A DNA stretch of 64,000 nt, taken from assembly GCF_018294505.1 (NCBI RefSeq), contig NC_057800.1, positions 175,150,680-175,214,679 on the forward strand, read 5' to 3'. How positions within the stretch are numbered: position 1 is the first letter of the stretch; every line of letters begins with the position of its first letter. The notes under the pieces are model-generated. The model worked only from the letters and a program-made list of their open reading frames with translations, did not search any database and was not told where the DNA came from. A program made the position numbers and the translations under genes. This DNA comes from Triticum aestivum. Its lineage: Eukaryota; Streptophyta; Magnoliopsida; Poales; Poaceae. Positions 25,424-36,535 of this stretch are shown in pieces.

Positions 25424-26044
25424 CCACGGAACCACAATTAAACCAGCAGAGCGAAGGCGGGTCTCCTCAGCACGAAGCTCGGTAAGCACCTCCGAGATAG
25501 GAATACGACCACGAGCAAGCAAGTGAGCACATCGAGGCTCAAACTCAGAACGGAGACGAGATAAGAACTCATGGACCCGCTGAAACTCCAAATCGGACCG
25601 CGTAGTCTGACAGCAACGGCAAGTCCCACAAACAACTATCTGAAGAGAGTCAAGCTGGTGCTAGATGGCAGAGCATTGTGAATAGAACTCATCAACAGTA
25701 GAATCACCTTGCTGGAGTGCGTCCTCCTGACGCACCACATATAGGTAGAGAGCATCACCAGAGGGCTGATAGCGCTGACAGAGATAAGCCCACATCACTG
25801 CAACTGTGCCAAGTCCCATGAACTCTGAAGCAAACCGAGGGAGGACACTCACAGTGAGAATAGTAGCAGCAACACGAGTATCATCATTGCACCACTGAGT
25901 GTAAGTAGACAGATCATCTAAATAAGCTGATACATGTTGGTCATAAGCATCAACCGCAACATCATCACGAGTCTTAGCTGCATCTCGGTCAGCCTGAGAA
26001 GCATCAGCAGTAAGTATCGGCGGCACCGGTGGGATTGGGGCCAC
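25424..26044 (-). pseudogene. Copia gag N-terminal part
   Basis: Starts at an ATG at 26044 (protein begins MAPIPPVPP). A gag domain of the UBN2/retrotran_gag_2 type follows, with WCNDDTRVAATILTVSV, ASEFMGLGTVAVMWAYLCQRY and the QEDALQQGDSTVDEFYSQ block. A TAG stop at about 25659-25661 interrupts it (an expected Trp codon), and the same frame then continues through FQRVHEFLSRLRSEFEP to the LARD junction at 25423. The rest of gag (zinc knuckle) is at 13178-13008. Confidence 0.75.
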
Positions 26045-26692
26045 TGGCGCAACAGGGCATGGCGGTTAGGGGACCTCGCCAGAGAGAACACCCCACAGAA
26101 GAAGGCCACTCATATGGATGCGCATGAAGCCCACAAACTCAGCGTAGTTGGTGCCATTGAAGATCACCGAACACCGAGAAACAGCGACATAGCCGAAGAA
26201 GACATGACGAGTTCTTTTTTTGGAAGTCAACTGCCACAGAGACCCTATCTGGATCGAGAGAAGCGGGCAGGAGCGTTCTCGCTCACGCGCGAGGCGGGAT
26301 CGAGAGGGGCGGGCGTCCGAGCACCAACAGCCAGGGCTGCGGGCTAGAAGCAGCGAGCCTCGGCAGCGCCAAACTGAGGCGGGGCCGAACGGGGCAGCGG
26401 CCGGATGGGGTGGCCGAACTAGGCGGTGACCAGATGGGGTGGCGGCGACCGGACAGGGCGGCTGCCGAATGAGACGGAGGCAGCGGCTGCCGGACGAGAC
26501 GGAGGCGGCAGCAGTCGAACGGCCGCGGCAGCAGGATGGGGCGGCAGCAGGCAGGAGGAGCCGGACGGGAAAGCATCCTGCTGGAGAAGCAGCAGAGCCG
26601 AGCCGAAGACAGCCTGCGGCGGCCGGAAATGAGTAGGCTAGGAACGAGGCACACAGAGTTGCATCGTGCAGGAGGAAGGGGCTAGCCTAACA
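26045..26692 (-). other. Copia 5' untranslated leader
   Basis: Lies between the primer site and the gag ATG. Its GC-rich section (26330-26640) contains degenerate repeats of a cggacgag/ggcggc type. Open frames here on either strand show no domain. Confidence 0.6.
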
Positions 26693-26702
26693 TCTGATAC
26701 CA
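26693..26702 (-). promoter_or_regulatory. Copia primer-binding site
   Basis: The minus strand reads TGGTATCAGA directly next to the LTR that starts at 26703. This is the initiator-tRNA-Met site typical of copia elements. Confidence 0.75.
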
Positions 26703-26827
26703 TGTTGGATAATCAACAACTAGTATTCACTAAGGGCCAAAGGCCAATACATATACATATATGTCAAAGTGCAAGAAACCCCTTATACAATGGGGATATA
26801 CAGAAAGTGGACTATACGCATCTAACA
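26703..26827 (-). repeat. Short 5' LTR of the copia element
   Basis: About 125 bp, from TGTTGGATAATC (26703) to GCATCTAACA (26827), with inverted ends TGTTGGAT/ATCTAACA. It contains an alternating acatatacatatatg stretch that could serve as a TATA region on the minus strand. The outer boundary is inferred from the inverted terminus alone because the second LTR is not in the window. Confidence 0.6.
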
Positions 26828-28137
26828 AAGGACATGTTTCTTGTTCTAGGCTGCAGGATCGCTGTTGCATTCTTATTGATGTTGCAACATATATCACAGC
26901 ATTGCCTACTAATCATAAGTTGGTGTAGTGCTTATCCTTATCAGGAATGTAAAGTTAATTCTATATGTTGCAACATTACAATTTTATTTACTTTAATTTA
27001 ATAGCTCATAATCAGATTGAAAAATAAGATGCTTTAGCTGCCATCTCATTGAAAGATGGCGGAATTCTGCTAGTGCACTCTACGTAGCAATAAAGTGACC
27101 AAAGGTCGGCAACTCTAATCTTAATTTATCCAAGAATGAGCTGCCCGGGTGCATATTCAATAGCAGTCATAGCAGTCGGGTGTAACTTTGCACTAGAATT
27201 TGTATACATGCATTGTAATTCAGTACCAAAAGGTGGGGATAGCACAATTAAGTGAGTGAAGTTTCATGAATGGGTGCTTTTCTTTTTGTTTCTGCTGGTC
27301 ACAAAATCGTTATTTTGTTACGCTCGAAGACTTCGATAATAGTATTGCATGCAAATTTCATTATTCCTAAGTCAGTACTCAATCATTTCTCCAGGTAGGT
27401 GTCATAGTAGCCAGCTAGAGGGACAAAGGAGCAGGATCATTTGCATAACAGAATAGAATATGTTGATTGAGTCATCAATTCAAGTAAGAAGTAACTTGTT
27501 TCATGTGATTTGTAGTGGGCAAAAGCGGAAACTTTTTTTATAATTACTAATTCGACAACACAAGTGCTACACCTTGATCATTATGTCATATGATACGATT
27601 CTAGCTATTTTCCTTTGTATGGGTGATCTTAATCCTGGGGTAGGAGGGTTCATACGAGTGGAACTATCAGCTCTCATGCAATGCTTACAAAGGAAAATGA
27701 GAGCAATTTGGGATGTTTATAACATTGCAAAATTGTATGGGAAAATTGTTTAGTATGTCAGAACTTTTAGGAGGGAATTGATGACGAATGTCGGAAGACC
27801 ATCGAAGTTAGGGATGATGGGAATGCCTATGGCAATTTGGCGAACTTGGAAAAAACAAATGCAAATTTAAGTCACGTGACAATGTAGAGGTGAAGCCAAG
27901 CAGCTCGTGTTCATCTATTAGTCCATGTGTTAGGGATGATGGGACTCAACAATTCGATAGATTTGGAGGCAATACCGGGTGAATTTGAAGAGAGGTGACA
28001 ACATAGCGAAATAATAATAATACAATGATCAAAGAGCTGAAGTTGAGGGGCTCGTGATAGATACATTTGTTGGCCTGTGGCAACGCATGGGCGCTCTACT
28101 AGTTGAGATAGTGGGGATGACCTATTTAGTTGTATTG
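26828..28137. other. Unassigned AT-rich DNA between two retrotransposons
   Basis: No gene, LTR or RNA recognised. This is the sequence into which the copia and the Maximus-like element inserted; its continuation on the other side of the latter is at 51109. A segment at about 28080-28105 (caacgcatgggcgctctact) resembles a transposon terminus seen in a few other places in this window. Confidence 0.4.
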
Positions 28138-28997
28138 TGAAAGTGCAACTATCCCTGGGTGGTTTTGGCAATTCCTAACAACATATAGCTCATTGAGCTA
28201 ATGCTATTTCAAGATAAATATTTCAGGAAAGCTCAATGATTGGCATGGCATGGATTATAAAGTGGACCACTCACAATGCTAAGGACAAAAAGATTGGCTC
28301 AAGCTCAAAGCACAAGACTCTAAATTTTTTATTTTAGTGATCCAAGATCACATTGAGTCCATAGGAAAAGCCAATACTATCAAGAGGGGGTGAGGTGTTG
28401 CTTAATGAGTTTCTTGCTCAAAATGCTTAGTGATATGCTCCAAAAACCCTCAACTACTTTCTCATATCCACATATGTCCCAAACCAAAAGTCAAACTCGT
28501 CCCTACCGAAACTTTCTATCCGGCGCCACCGAGTTCACTTGACATAGCCACTGCCAGAAACCCTAGTCTTTTCGGTCTCACCGATAGGGATCTCGGTCTC
28601 ACCGAGATGGGATTGTAATCTCTCTGTTTCCCTTTGTAACGTTTCGGTCAAACCGAGATGGGCGATCGGTCCCACCGAGATTGCAATGCAAACTCTCTAT
28701 TTCCCTTTCGTAACGTTTCGGTCCAACCGAGATGAGCGAATCGGTCCCACCGAGTTTGCCTGACCAACTCTCTGGTTAGTCTAGTACCAAAATCGGTCTC
28801 ACCGAGTTTGTGTAATCGGTCTCACCGAGATTACGTTATGCACTAACCCTAACGAAATCGGTCCCACCGAGTTGACGTGTCGGTCCCACCAAAATTCCTA
28901 ACGTTCACATTTTGAACTAAATCGGTCCGACCGAGTTTCATGATTCGGTCCCACCGAGTTTGGTAAATTGTGTGTAACGGTTAGATTTTGTGTGGAG

Positions 28998-29007
28998 GCT
29001 ATATATA
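28998..29007 (+). promoter_or_regulatory. TATA box of Maximus-like 5' LTR
   Basis: CTATATATAC just downstream of the dyad-motif array. The same box occurs in the 3' LTR at about 50289-50298. Confidence 0.55.
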
Positions 29008-29605
29008 CCCCTCCACCCACTCTTCATTCGTGGAGAGAGCCATCAGAACATGCCTACAATTCCAACATACATTTTCCGAGAGAGAACCACCTACACTTGT
29101 GTTGAGGTCAAGATATTCCATTCCAACCACATAAATCTTGATCTCTAGCCTTCCCCAAGTTGCTTTCCACTCAAATCTTCTTTCCACCAAATCCAATCCT
29201 ATGAGAGAGAGTTGAGTGTTGGGGAGACTATCATTTGAAGCACAAGAGCAAGGAGTTCATCATCAACACACCATTTGTTACCTCTTGGAGAGTGGTGTCT
29301 CCTAGATTGGCTAGGTGTCACTTGGGAGCCTTCGTCAAGATTGTGGAGTTGAACCAAGGAGTTTGTAAGGGCAAGGAGATCGCCTACTTTATGAAGATCT
29401 ACCCGAGTGAGACAAGTCCTTCATGGGCGACGGCCATGGTGGGATAGACAAGGTTGCTTCTTCGTGGACCCTTCGTGGGTGGAGCCCTCCGTGGACTCGC
29501 GCAACTGTTACCCTTCGTGGGTTGAAGTCTCCATCAACGTGGATGTACGATAGCACTACCTATCGGAACCACGGATAAAAAATCTCTGTGTCAACATTGC
29601 GTTTG

Positions 29606-32600
29606 TGTAACGCCCCGAGACCGATGTGCCAGGTGTCGTCCAGCTATTCGGTGTTGTTGCGTTGTCATTGCTTGCGTGTCATGCATTGCATATCATGTCA
29701 TCATGTGCATTTCATCTGCATACATGTTCGTCTCATGCATCCGAGCATTTTCCCTGTTGTCCGTTTTGCATTCCGGCGCTCCGTTCTCCTCCGGTGGTCA
29801 TTTCTACCTTTCTTTCATGTGTGGGGATTAAACATTTCCGGATTGGACTGAGACTTGCCAAGCAGCCTTGGTTTACTACCAGTAGACCGCCTGTCAAGTT
29901 TCGTACCATTTGGACTTCGTTTGATGCTCCAACGGTTAACCGAGGGACCGAAAAGGCCTCTTGTGTGTTGCAGCCCAACACCCTTCCAATTTGGCCCAAA
30001 ACCCACCTAAACCTATTCTATCTTCTAGAGCGTTCGATCACGATCGCGTGGCCGAAAACCGCACCTCATTTGGACTCTCCTAGCTCCATCTACCTATATA
30101 TATGTGGCCATCCCCGATATTTTCGCGGATGAACCCTAGCCCCGCTCCTCTCGCATCGCCGGACATGTCCATCCGGTCGCCGGACATGTCCGCGCCGCCG
30201 CCATGTCGCCCGGCCAATCGCATCGCGCCACGTCGCCCCGCTACTGCTCTCCTCCAACCCCCGCGCGCCACGTGCCCTCCACCGTGCCTCCTCTCTCTCC
30301 CCCGCGCCGCCACGACCCTGCGGGCCCACGGCCGGCCTGCCCGGCCCGACCGCGCCCCGCGCCTGGGCGTTCCCGCGCCGCCGCCCGAGTGCTGTGCGCC
30401 GCCGCCTTTCGTCGGAGAACACCGCCGTGCGCCTCCTCCTGGCACCGCGAGCCGCCACGGCTCGTTGCCGGACTCGCCGGCGCGCCCGCCTCGCCCCGCC
30501 TCGGAGGACCACGCCACCGCGCATGCACGCCGCCGGCCGCCGGATCCGGCCACCTACACCGCCTCCTCCGCCTTGCCTCGACCGGCGCCGCCCCAAGCTC
30601 AAATTCTGGCCATCTCCATCGTCTCCGGCGAGATCCCGTGGATCAGGACCAGATCCACCACTCCCCAAACCAAACGTCTCGTCTCAGATCTGCACCGCTC
30701 CGTCCCGGATCCCTCCGTCCTGCATTGACTTTCGCGGAGGTATAATTTCACTAAGTCCCCGAAATTCCCAGATCCATATGCCCTTGTTCATCATGTCGTA
30801 ACTCCGCATCCGTAGCTCCGTTTTGGGCATATAGCATATCAAAATGTTCGCCTTAGAGAGTACATCATTTCATTCCATTGCATCATTTTCATTTGAGCTC
30901 ATCTTGATGCCCGAAATGCTGTTAGAAGAGTGCTACTTGAGATAATTGTCAGATCTGATGCTCCATTTAGATATTTGTCATTTTTGCCATGATTATTGTG
31001 TGCATGATATGCCCATGAGCTCTACATATGTTTTGTTAAGGGTTTTGCCATCTTTCCAGAGGTGCAACCCATGTATTTTTGTGATGTGTGTGGTGACTAG
31101 CACAAGCTTGCAATGTGAGGCACTTGGTAATGTTGATTTCAGGGACTTAGCATTTCCACCAAGTCCTTGAGCTGTTTATCTCATATTGCCATATGTTCAT
31201 GTTGTTTCCTAGTGATCCGTGCCTCTTTTGAGGATGATCAGTAAGGATGTTTTGTTAATCTTGTAGTGATCTATCCATCCATGTCTTTGTTTGCAATTAT
31301 GGAGCAACCTAGCTTGAGTCAATCGAGCTCTACTTTTGTCATTTCGTGAATCTGGGCAGATTGTCTACTTGTTAGCGATTTTGCCGATGATGTTGTAGTT
31401 GATCCGTGCATGCTATGGTATTGTTCTTTCCATGTATAGCTTGTATTTTGTGTATTCTTGATGGGTGTATGCTTAGATTGTCATGACTTGCTCCGTAGTG
31501 AGTGCATCGAGCTCGTAAACATGCCTACTTGATATCTATTTTCAGCATGCTCCAGTTTTCACTAAGTATGAGAACTGATTATGTTTTTGCCATGTTCACA
31601 TGCTTGCAATTGTATTTTTTGATCCCTTTTGGCAAGGTCAGTAAGGGACTTTTGTTAAGATCTTTGAGTAACTCCATGCCATGCTTTACTTTGCCATGTT
31701 CAGGTCCTGTAGCATATAGTTTTCATGCTCCGAAGTGTGCTACCTGATCTGAAATTCCAGACAAGTGTTAATTTCACTAAGTCTGAAATCTGTTTACCAT
31801 ATGCATTTTTGCCATGCTTGTTTGAACCGGTTAATGGATGAATTGACCGTAGCTCAGTGCTAGAATTTTGTTAAGCATCATGAATGCATCCCTGCCATGT
31901 ATTTTTATGCCATGTTTGAGTGCTGTAGCATGTTCATATCATTGCATTTAGATGGCTACTTGCTGTAAATCGCAGACCGGTGTCATATTTGAATTGCTTG
32001 CCATTTCCAAACCGTAACTCCGTTTCCGGTGATCTTTATATTGTTTTTAAGCGATTTCATCTCATCTTTCCAGTGGCACACTTGGTTTTCCAAGTTGAGG
32101 CCAGGTTCATTTGTTCCTTGAAAAATCATGCATATGCATCGCATACCGCATCCCGCATATCATACCATGTTCATGTGTTGGTTGTTACTATGTTGTGTGC
32201 TTCTTTTCCGGTGTTTGCTTCTTCGGGTTGGTTCCGATAACTTCGCTTTGTGAGGACCCGTTCATCTACATTCCGTTTGTCTTCTTCATGGACTCGTTCT
32301 TCTTCCTTGCGGGATTTCAGGCAAGATGATCATACCCTCGAAATCACTTCTATCTTTGCTTGCTAGTTGCTCGCTCTTTTGCTATGCCTATGCTGCGATA
32401 CCTACCACTTGCTTATCATGCCTCCCATATTGTTAAACCAAGCCTCTAACCCACCTTGTCCTAGCAAACCATTGATTGGCTATGTTACCGCTTTGCTCAG
32501 CCCCTCTTATAGCGTTGTTAGTTGCAGGTGAAGATTGAAGTTTGTTCCTCGTTGGAACATGGAGATGTTGTCCCTTGTTGGAACATGTTTACTTGTTGGG

Positions 32601-34056
32601 ATATCACAATATATCTTATTTAATTAATGCATCTATATACTTGGTAAAGGGTGGAAGGCTCGGCCTTATGCCTGGTGTTTTGTTCCACTCTTGCCGCCCT
32701 AGTTTCCGTCATATCGGTGTTATGTTCCCGGATTTTGCGTTCCTCACGCGGTTGGGTTATAATGGGAACCCCTTGACAGTGCGCTTTGAATAAAACTCCT
32801 CCAGCAAGGCCCAACCTTGGTTTTACCATTCGCCACCTAGCCTTTTTCCCTTGGGAGTCGCACATCCCGAGGGTCATCTTATTTTAACCCCCCCCCCGGG
32901 CCAGTGCTTGTCTAAGTGTTGGTCCGAACTGAGTAGACTGCGGGGCCACCTTGGGGAAACTTGAGAGCTGGTTTTACTCGTAGGATGTCTCATCCGGTGT
33001 TGCCCTGAGAACAAGATATGTGCAGCTCCCATCAGGATGTCGGCACATCGGGCGGCTTTGCTGGACTTGTTTTACCATTGTCGAGGATGTCTTGAAGAAC
33101 CGAGATACCGAATTTGATCGGAATGTCTCGGGAGGACGTCTATTCCTTCGTTGACCGTGCTTGTCATGGGTTATCGTTGGATGAACTGCATTGCTGATAT
33201 TGATCCCAAGAAAAAAACAGTAGGTAAATCCTGTATTTTCCATATCCATACGATTGAGTCCTTTAAGTTGGGACACCCCTGCAGGGATTTGAACTTTCGA
33301 AAGTCGTGCCCGCGGTTATGGGCAGATGGGAATTTGTTAACGTCCGGTTATAAAAAACCTGAAGTTGACCTTAATTAAAATACATCAACCGCGTGTGTAA
33401 CCGTGATGGTCTCTTTCCGGCGGAGTCCAGGAAGTGAACACGGTGTTGGAGTTATGCTTGACGTAGGTTGTTTTAGGATCACTTCTTGATCATACTTTTA
33501 ACAACCGTGCTTTGCTTTCTCTTCTCGCTCTCATTTGCGTATGTTAGCCACCTTATATGCTAGTCGCTTGCTGCAGCTCCACCTCATACCTTTACCTTAC
33601 CCATAAGCTTAAATAGTCTTGATCGCGAGGGTGCGAGATTGCTGAGTCCCTGTGGCTCACAGATACTTCCAAAACCAGCTTGCAGGTGCCGATGAGACCG
33701 TGAAGATGACGCAACCAAGCTCAAGGAGGAGCTCGATGGAGATCTTGTCCTTATGTTGTTTCGTTCTAGTTGATCAGTAGTGGAGCCCAGTTGGGGTCGA
33801 TCGGGGACCTTTGTCGCATTTGGGGTTCTTCTTTTATTTTGGTTCCGTAGTCGGACCTTGATTGTATTTGGATGTTGTAATGCTTTATTCATGTATTGTG
33901 TGAAGTGGCGATTGTAAGCCAACTATGTATCTCTTTCCCTTATGTATTACATGGGTTGTGTGAAGATTACCTCTCTTGCAACATTGCTTTCAATGCGGTT
34001 ATGCCTCTAAGTCGTGCTTCGACACGTGGGAGATATAGCCGCATCGGGGGCGTAAA
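29606..34056 (+). mobile_element. Solo LTR of Sukkula-like LARD, subtype A, plus orientation
   Basis: 4451 bp from TGTAACGCCCCGAG (29606) to GGGGGCGTAAA (34056), with target duplication GTTTG (29601-29605 and 34057-34061). Removing it and one duplication restores colinearity of the host LTR with 49428-51108. The first 60 or so bases resemble subtype B ends (GACCGATGTGCCAGGTGTC). Most of the first half then matches the solo LTR at 7774-11985, and the last 1.6 kb matches all copies. TATA box at 30094-30103. The GC-rich tract at 30120-30730 is open in several frames without any domain. Confidence 0.87.
30094..30103 (+). promoter_or_regulatory. TATA box of LARD solo LTR
   Basis: CTATATATAT at the position equivalent to 11441-11450 in the inverted copy. 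Confidence 0.45.
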
Positions 34057-34269
34057 GTTTGCTCCCTCAAACTCCTCCCTTTACCTTCATATGTAATTGT
34101 TTTACTTTCCGCTGCTATACTCTTAGAATTGCATGTGTAGATTGATTGCTTGACTTGTGCAAAGTTGCTAAAATCTGCCAAGAACTAAAATTGGGAACAA
34201 GCTAGATTTTTATTTGGTCAAGTAGTCTAATCACCCCCCCCCCTCTAGACATACTTTCGATCTTACAAG

Positions 34270-34281
34270 TGGTATCAGAGC
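34270..34281 (+). promoter_or_regulatory. Primer-binding site of Maximus-like element
   Basis: TGGTATCAGAGC, complementary to initiator tRNA-Met, 2 bp after the LTR end at 34267. Confidence 0.85.
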
Positions 34282-34352
34282 TTTGGTCTCCATTTGCTTT
34301 GATTTCCATAGCTTTTGGTGGTCATAGCCTTGGTTTCACAACCTAGGAGAGT

Positions 34353-36535
34353 ATGGCGTCTAGCGAGGGAAATTACCACCATGGAGGTCCTTACTTTGGT
34401 GGTACAAATTTTGCTAGTTGGAAGCATAAGATGAAAATGCATATTCTTGGACATAACCCGGCCATTTGGGCTATTGTGTGTATTGGCTTCAAGGTGAATT
34501 CTTTGATGGGAGAGAACCAAACCGTGAAGCTACCGCGGAAGAGTTGAAGATGTTGCAATACAATGCTCAAGCTTGTGATATTCTCTTCAACGGATTGTGC
34601 CCCGAAGAATTCAACAAAATCAGTCGTCTTGAGAATGCAAAGGAAATTTGGGATACTTTGATTGATATTCACGAAGGTACCGACTCCGTCAAGGAATCCA
34701 AATTGGATGTGCTTCAAAGTTAACTTGACAAGTTCAAAATGAAGGATGGTGAAGGCGTTGCTGAAATGTACTCTAGGCTTGCTCTCATCACAAATGAGAT
34801 TGCCGGCTTAGGAAGTGAAGAGATGACCGATAGATTCATCATTAAGAAGATCCTAAGAGCCTTGGATGTAAAATATGACACCGTATGCACATTGATCCAA
34901 ATGATTCCCAATTACAAAGATCTCAAGCCAACGGAAGTCATTGGAAGAATTGATGCTCATGAGATGTCACTCAAGGATAAGGAAGAGCTACACAACAAGT
35001 CAAGTGGTGCTTACAAAGCCTCATGTGAAGCTCCCACATCATCAAGTGAGGAGCAAACCTTCAATGAAGAATTGAGTCTAATTGTGAAGAACTTCAACAA
35101 ATTCTACAAGAGAAGGAGCAAGGAAAGAAGCTCCAAGTCAAGATCCTACAATAACAAGAGATCTTCAAGTTGCAAAAGAAATTGCTACAATTGTGGAAGA
35201 CCCGGACACTACTCCAATGAGTGTACAGCTCCCTACAAAATAAGAGAAGATTCTCCCGAAAGAAGGAGTAGAAGACAAGAATCACCACCAAGAGAAAGAA
35301 GGAGTAGGGATGATCGTTATGAACGAAGATCCTCTCGGAGAAGCAAGGATTCAGAAAGGAAGGATAAGTCATCAAGGAGCTACACAAAAGGAAGACATCA
35401 AGCTTATGTTGGTGAATGGGTATTCGATTCCGACTCCGATCATCAATCCGAAAGAAGTTATCACTCCGACTCCGAATATACTCAAGATGAAGGTGTTGCC
35501 GGACTAGCACTTGTGACAACCAACTCCTACGACATATTTGACTCACCAAATGAAGGAATTGGAAGATGCTTCATGGCTAAAGGTCCAAAGGTAACACACC
35601 CCGAGTATGTTGATTTCAATACTAATGAAGATGATTTGCTAGGAGATGATGATTTACTTGTTGAAAACTCTAGTTATGAAAACTATGATGAACTTGCTAT
35701 TAATCATGCTAATCAAGATAAAACGAATGACGATGATAAGAAGGAGATTGAGCGTCTAACTAAAGAACTAAACACTCTTAAGTTAGCTCATGAAACTATG
35801 TTATAAGATCATCGAGAACTTTTAAAGACTCATGAGAAGCTACGCTTTGAAAAGCTTAACCTTGAGCAAGAGCATGAGTTTTTAAAGGCAATCAATGATG
35901 ATCTTCGCAACAAAAGTTCTTCTTACATTGCCAAGCGTTTACTCTTGTGTACTTACATGCCACAAGTTAAATCTAGCAACAAGAACAAGAAAGATTCTTC
36001 ATCTAGTAGTAACAACAATCATGCTAAATCCAATGTTGTTGCTTCTAGTAGCTCTCTTGATTCCACTAATGATTCTCTTATCCAAGTTACACTTGAGCAA
36101 AAAATAGCTTATTGAAGGGAATTATAGAGAAAGGTGTTTACAAGAGCCTTGCCGGAAGTAAGCAATTTGAGGAAATTATACACAAGCAAGGAAGGCACTG
36201 AAAGAATCAAGGTGTTTGTTTTGAACGAAAGTTCAATGCCAATGAAGTTGAGTGGGAAGAAGATCAATACCCTAAGACGAAGTTTGTTCCTCAACAAGAG
36301 AAGTATGATCCTACTTCTTTCCAAGGAACACAAGCTCAAGATGATCTTCCACCATAAGACCATAAGCAAAAAGGCAAGGACAAGCTTCAAGAGAAGATTG
36401 ATGCATTTGAAGAAGCACCTAAGGCCTTGGTAAAGTGGGTTCCCAAGACTACATCAAGTTCTACTTCATCAAGTACGACTACAACTCTATGGTTTCCCAT
36501 CAAGATGGTGTGGATCCCGAAGAAGAAGAACTAGA
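34353..36535 (+). pseudogene. Copia gag of the Maximus-like element, broken
   Basis: Starts at ATG 34353 (MASSEGNYHHGG) with a DUF4219-like start (YFGGTNFASWKHKMKMHILG). A frameshift around 34490 moves it to a second frame (REATAEELKMLQYNAQACDIL, a UBN2 domain), which is closed by a TAA at 34721-34723. The next frame, 34739-35806, has the rest of the gag domain, an Arg/Ser-rich region and a CCHC zinc knuckle (CYNCGRPGHYSNEC, about 35183-35225), then an acidic tail. After another stop (35804-35806) coding-like sequence with a coiled-coil tendency continues to about 36110 and, shifted, to about 36535. No protease follows. Gag would package element RNA. At least two stops and two frameshifts inactivate it. 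Confidence 0.78.

Larger units (their letters stand above)
6045..26827 (-). mobile_element. Old Ty1/copia retrotransposon with short LTR, carrying three younger insertions
   Basis: Minus-strand copia element read from its 5' LTR (26827-26703) and primer site through gag (26044-25424), zinc knuckle (13178-13008), protease (12866-12480), integrase (12467-11991 and 7768-6900) and reverse transcriptase (6899-6045). Order gag-protease-integrase-RT defines copia. It is interrupted by a complete LARD (13179-25418), a solo LARD LTR (7774-11985) and, at 6044, the gypsy element. RNase H and the 3' LTR are not in the window. Several in-frame stops and at least one frameshift show it is dead. Confidence 0.8.
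28138..34267 (+). repeat. 5' LTR of the Maximus-like element, interrupted
   Basis: The LTR is 28138-29605 plus 34062-34267 (about 1674 bp without the insertion), against 1681 bp for the 3' LTR. It contains about 13 copies of a TCGGT-NNN-ACCGA dyad (28526-28965), a TATA box (CTATATATAC, about 28998-29007) and ends with a poly-C run of 10 before TCTAGACATACTTTCG. Confidence 0.85.

Noticed and set aside
28430..28618. Short open frame in the Maximus-like LTR (repeated at 49720-49908)
   Set aside because: Lies wholly in LTR sequence and encodes only translated dyad motifs.
28526..28965. CRISPR-like array
   Set aside because: The repeat unit is a 13-bp dyad with irregular spacing in a plant LTR; no cas genes and no uniform spacers.
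29606..34056. A Mutator or Helitron DNA transposon because of the TGTAACGCCC...GGGCGTTACA inverted ends
   Set aside because: The target duplication is 5 bp, and the same sequence occurs as paired LTRs around a primer-binding site at 21074-21085, so it is an LTR.
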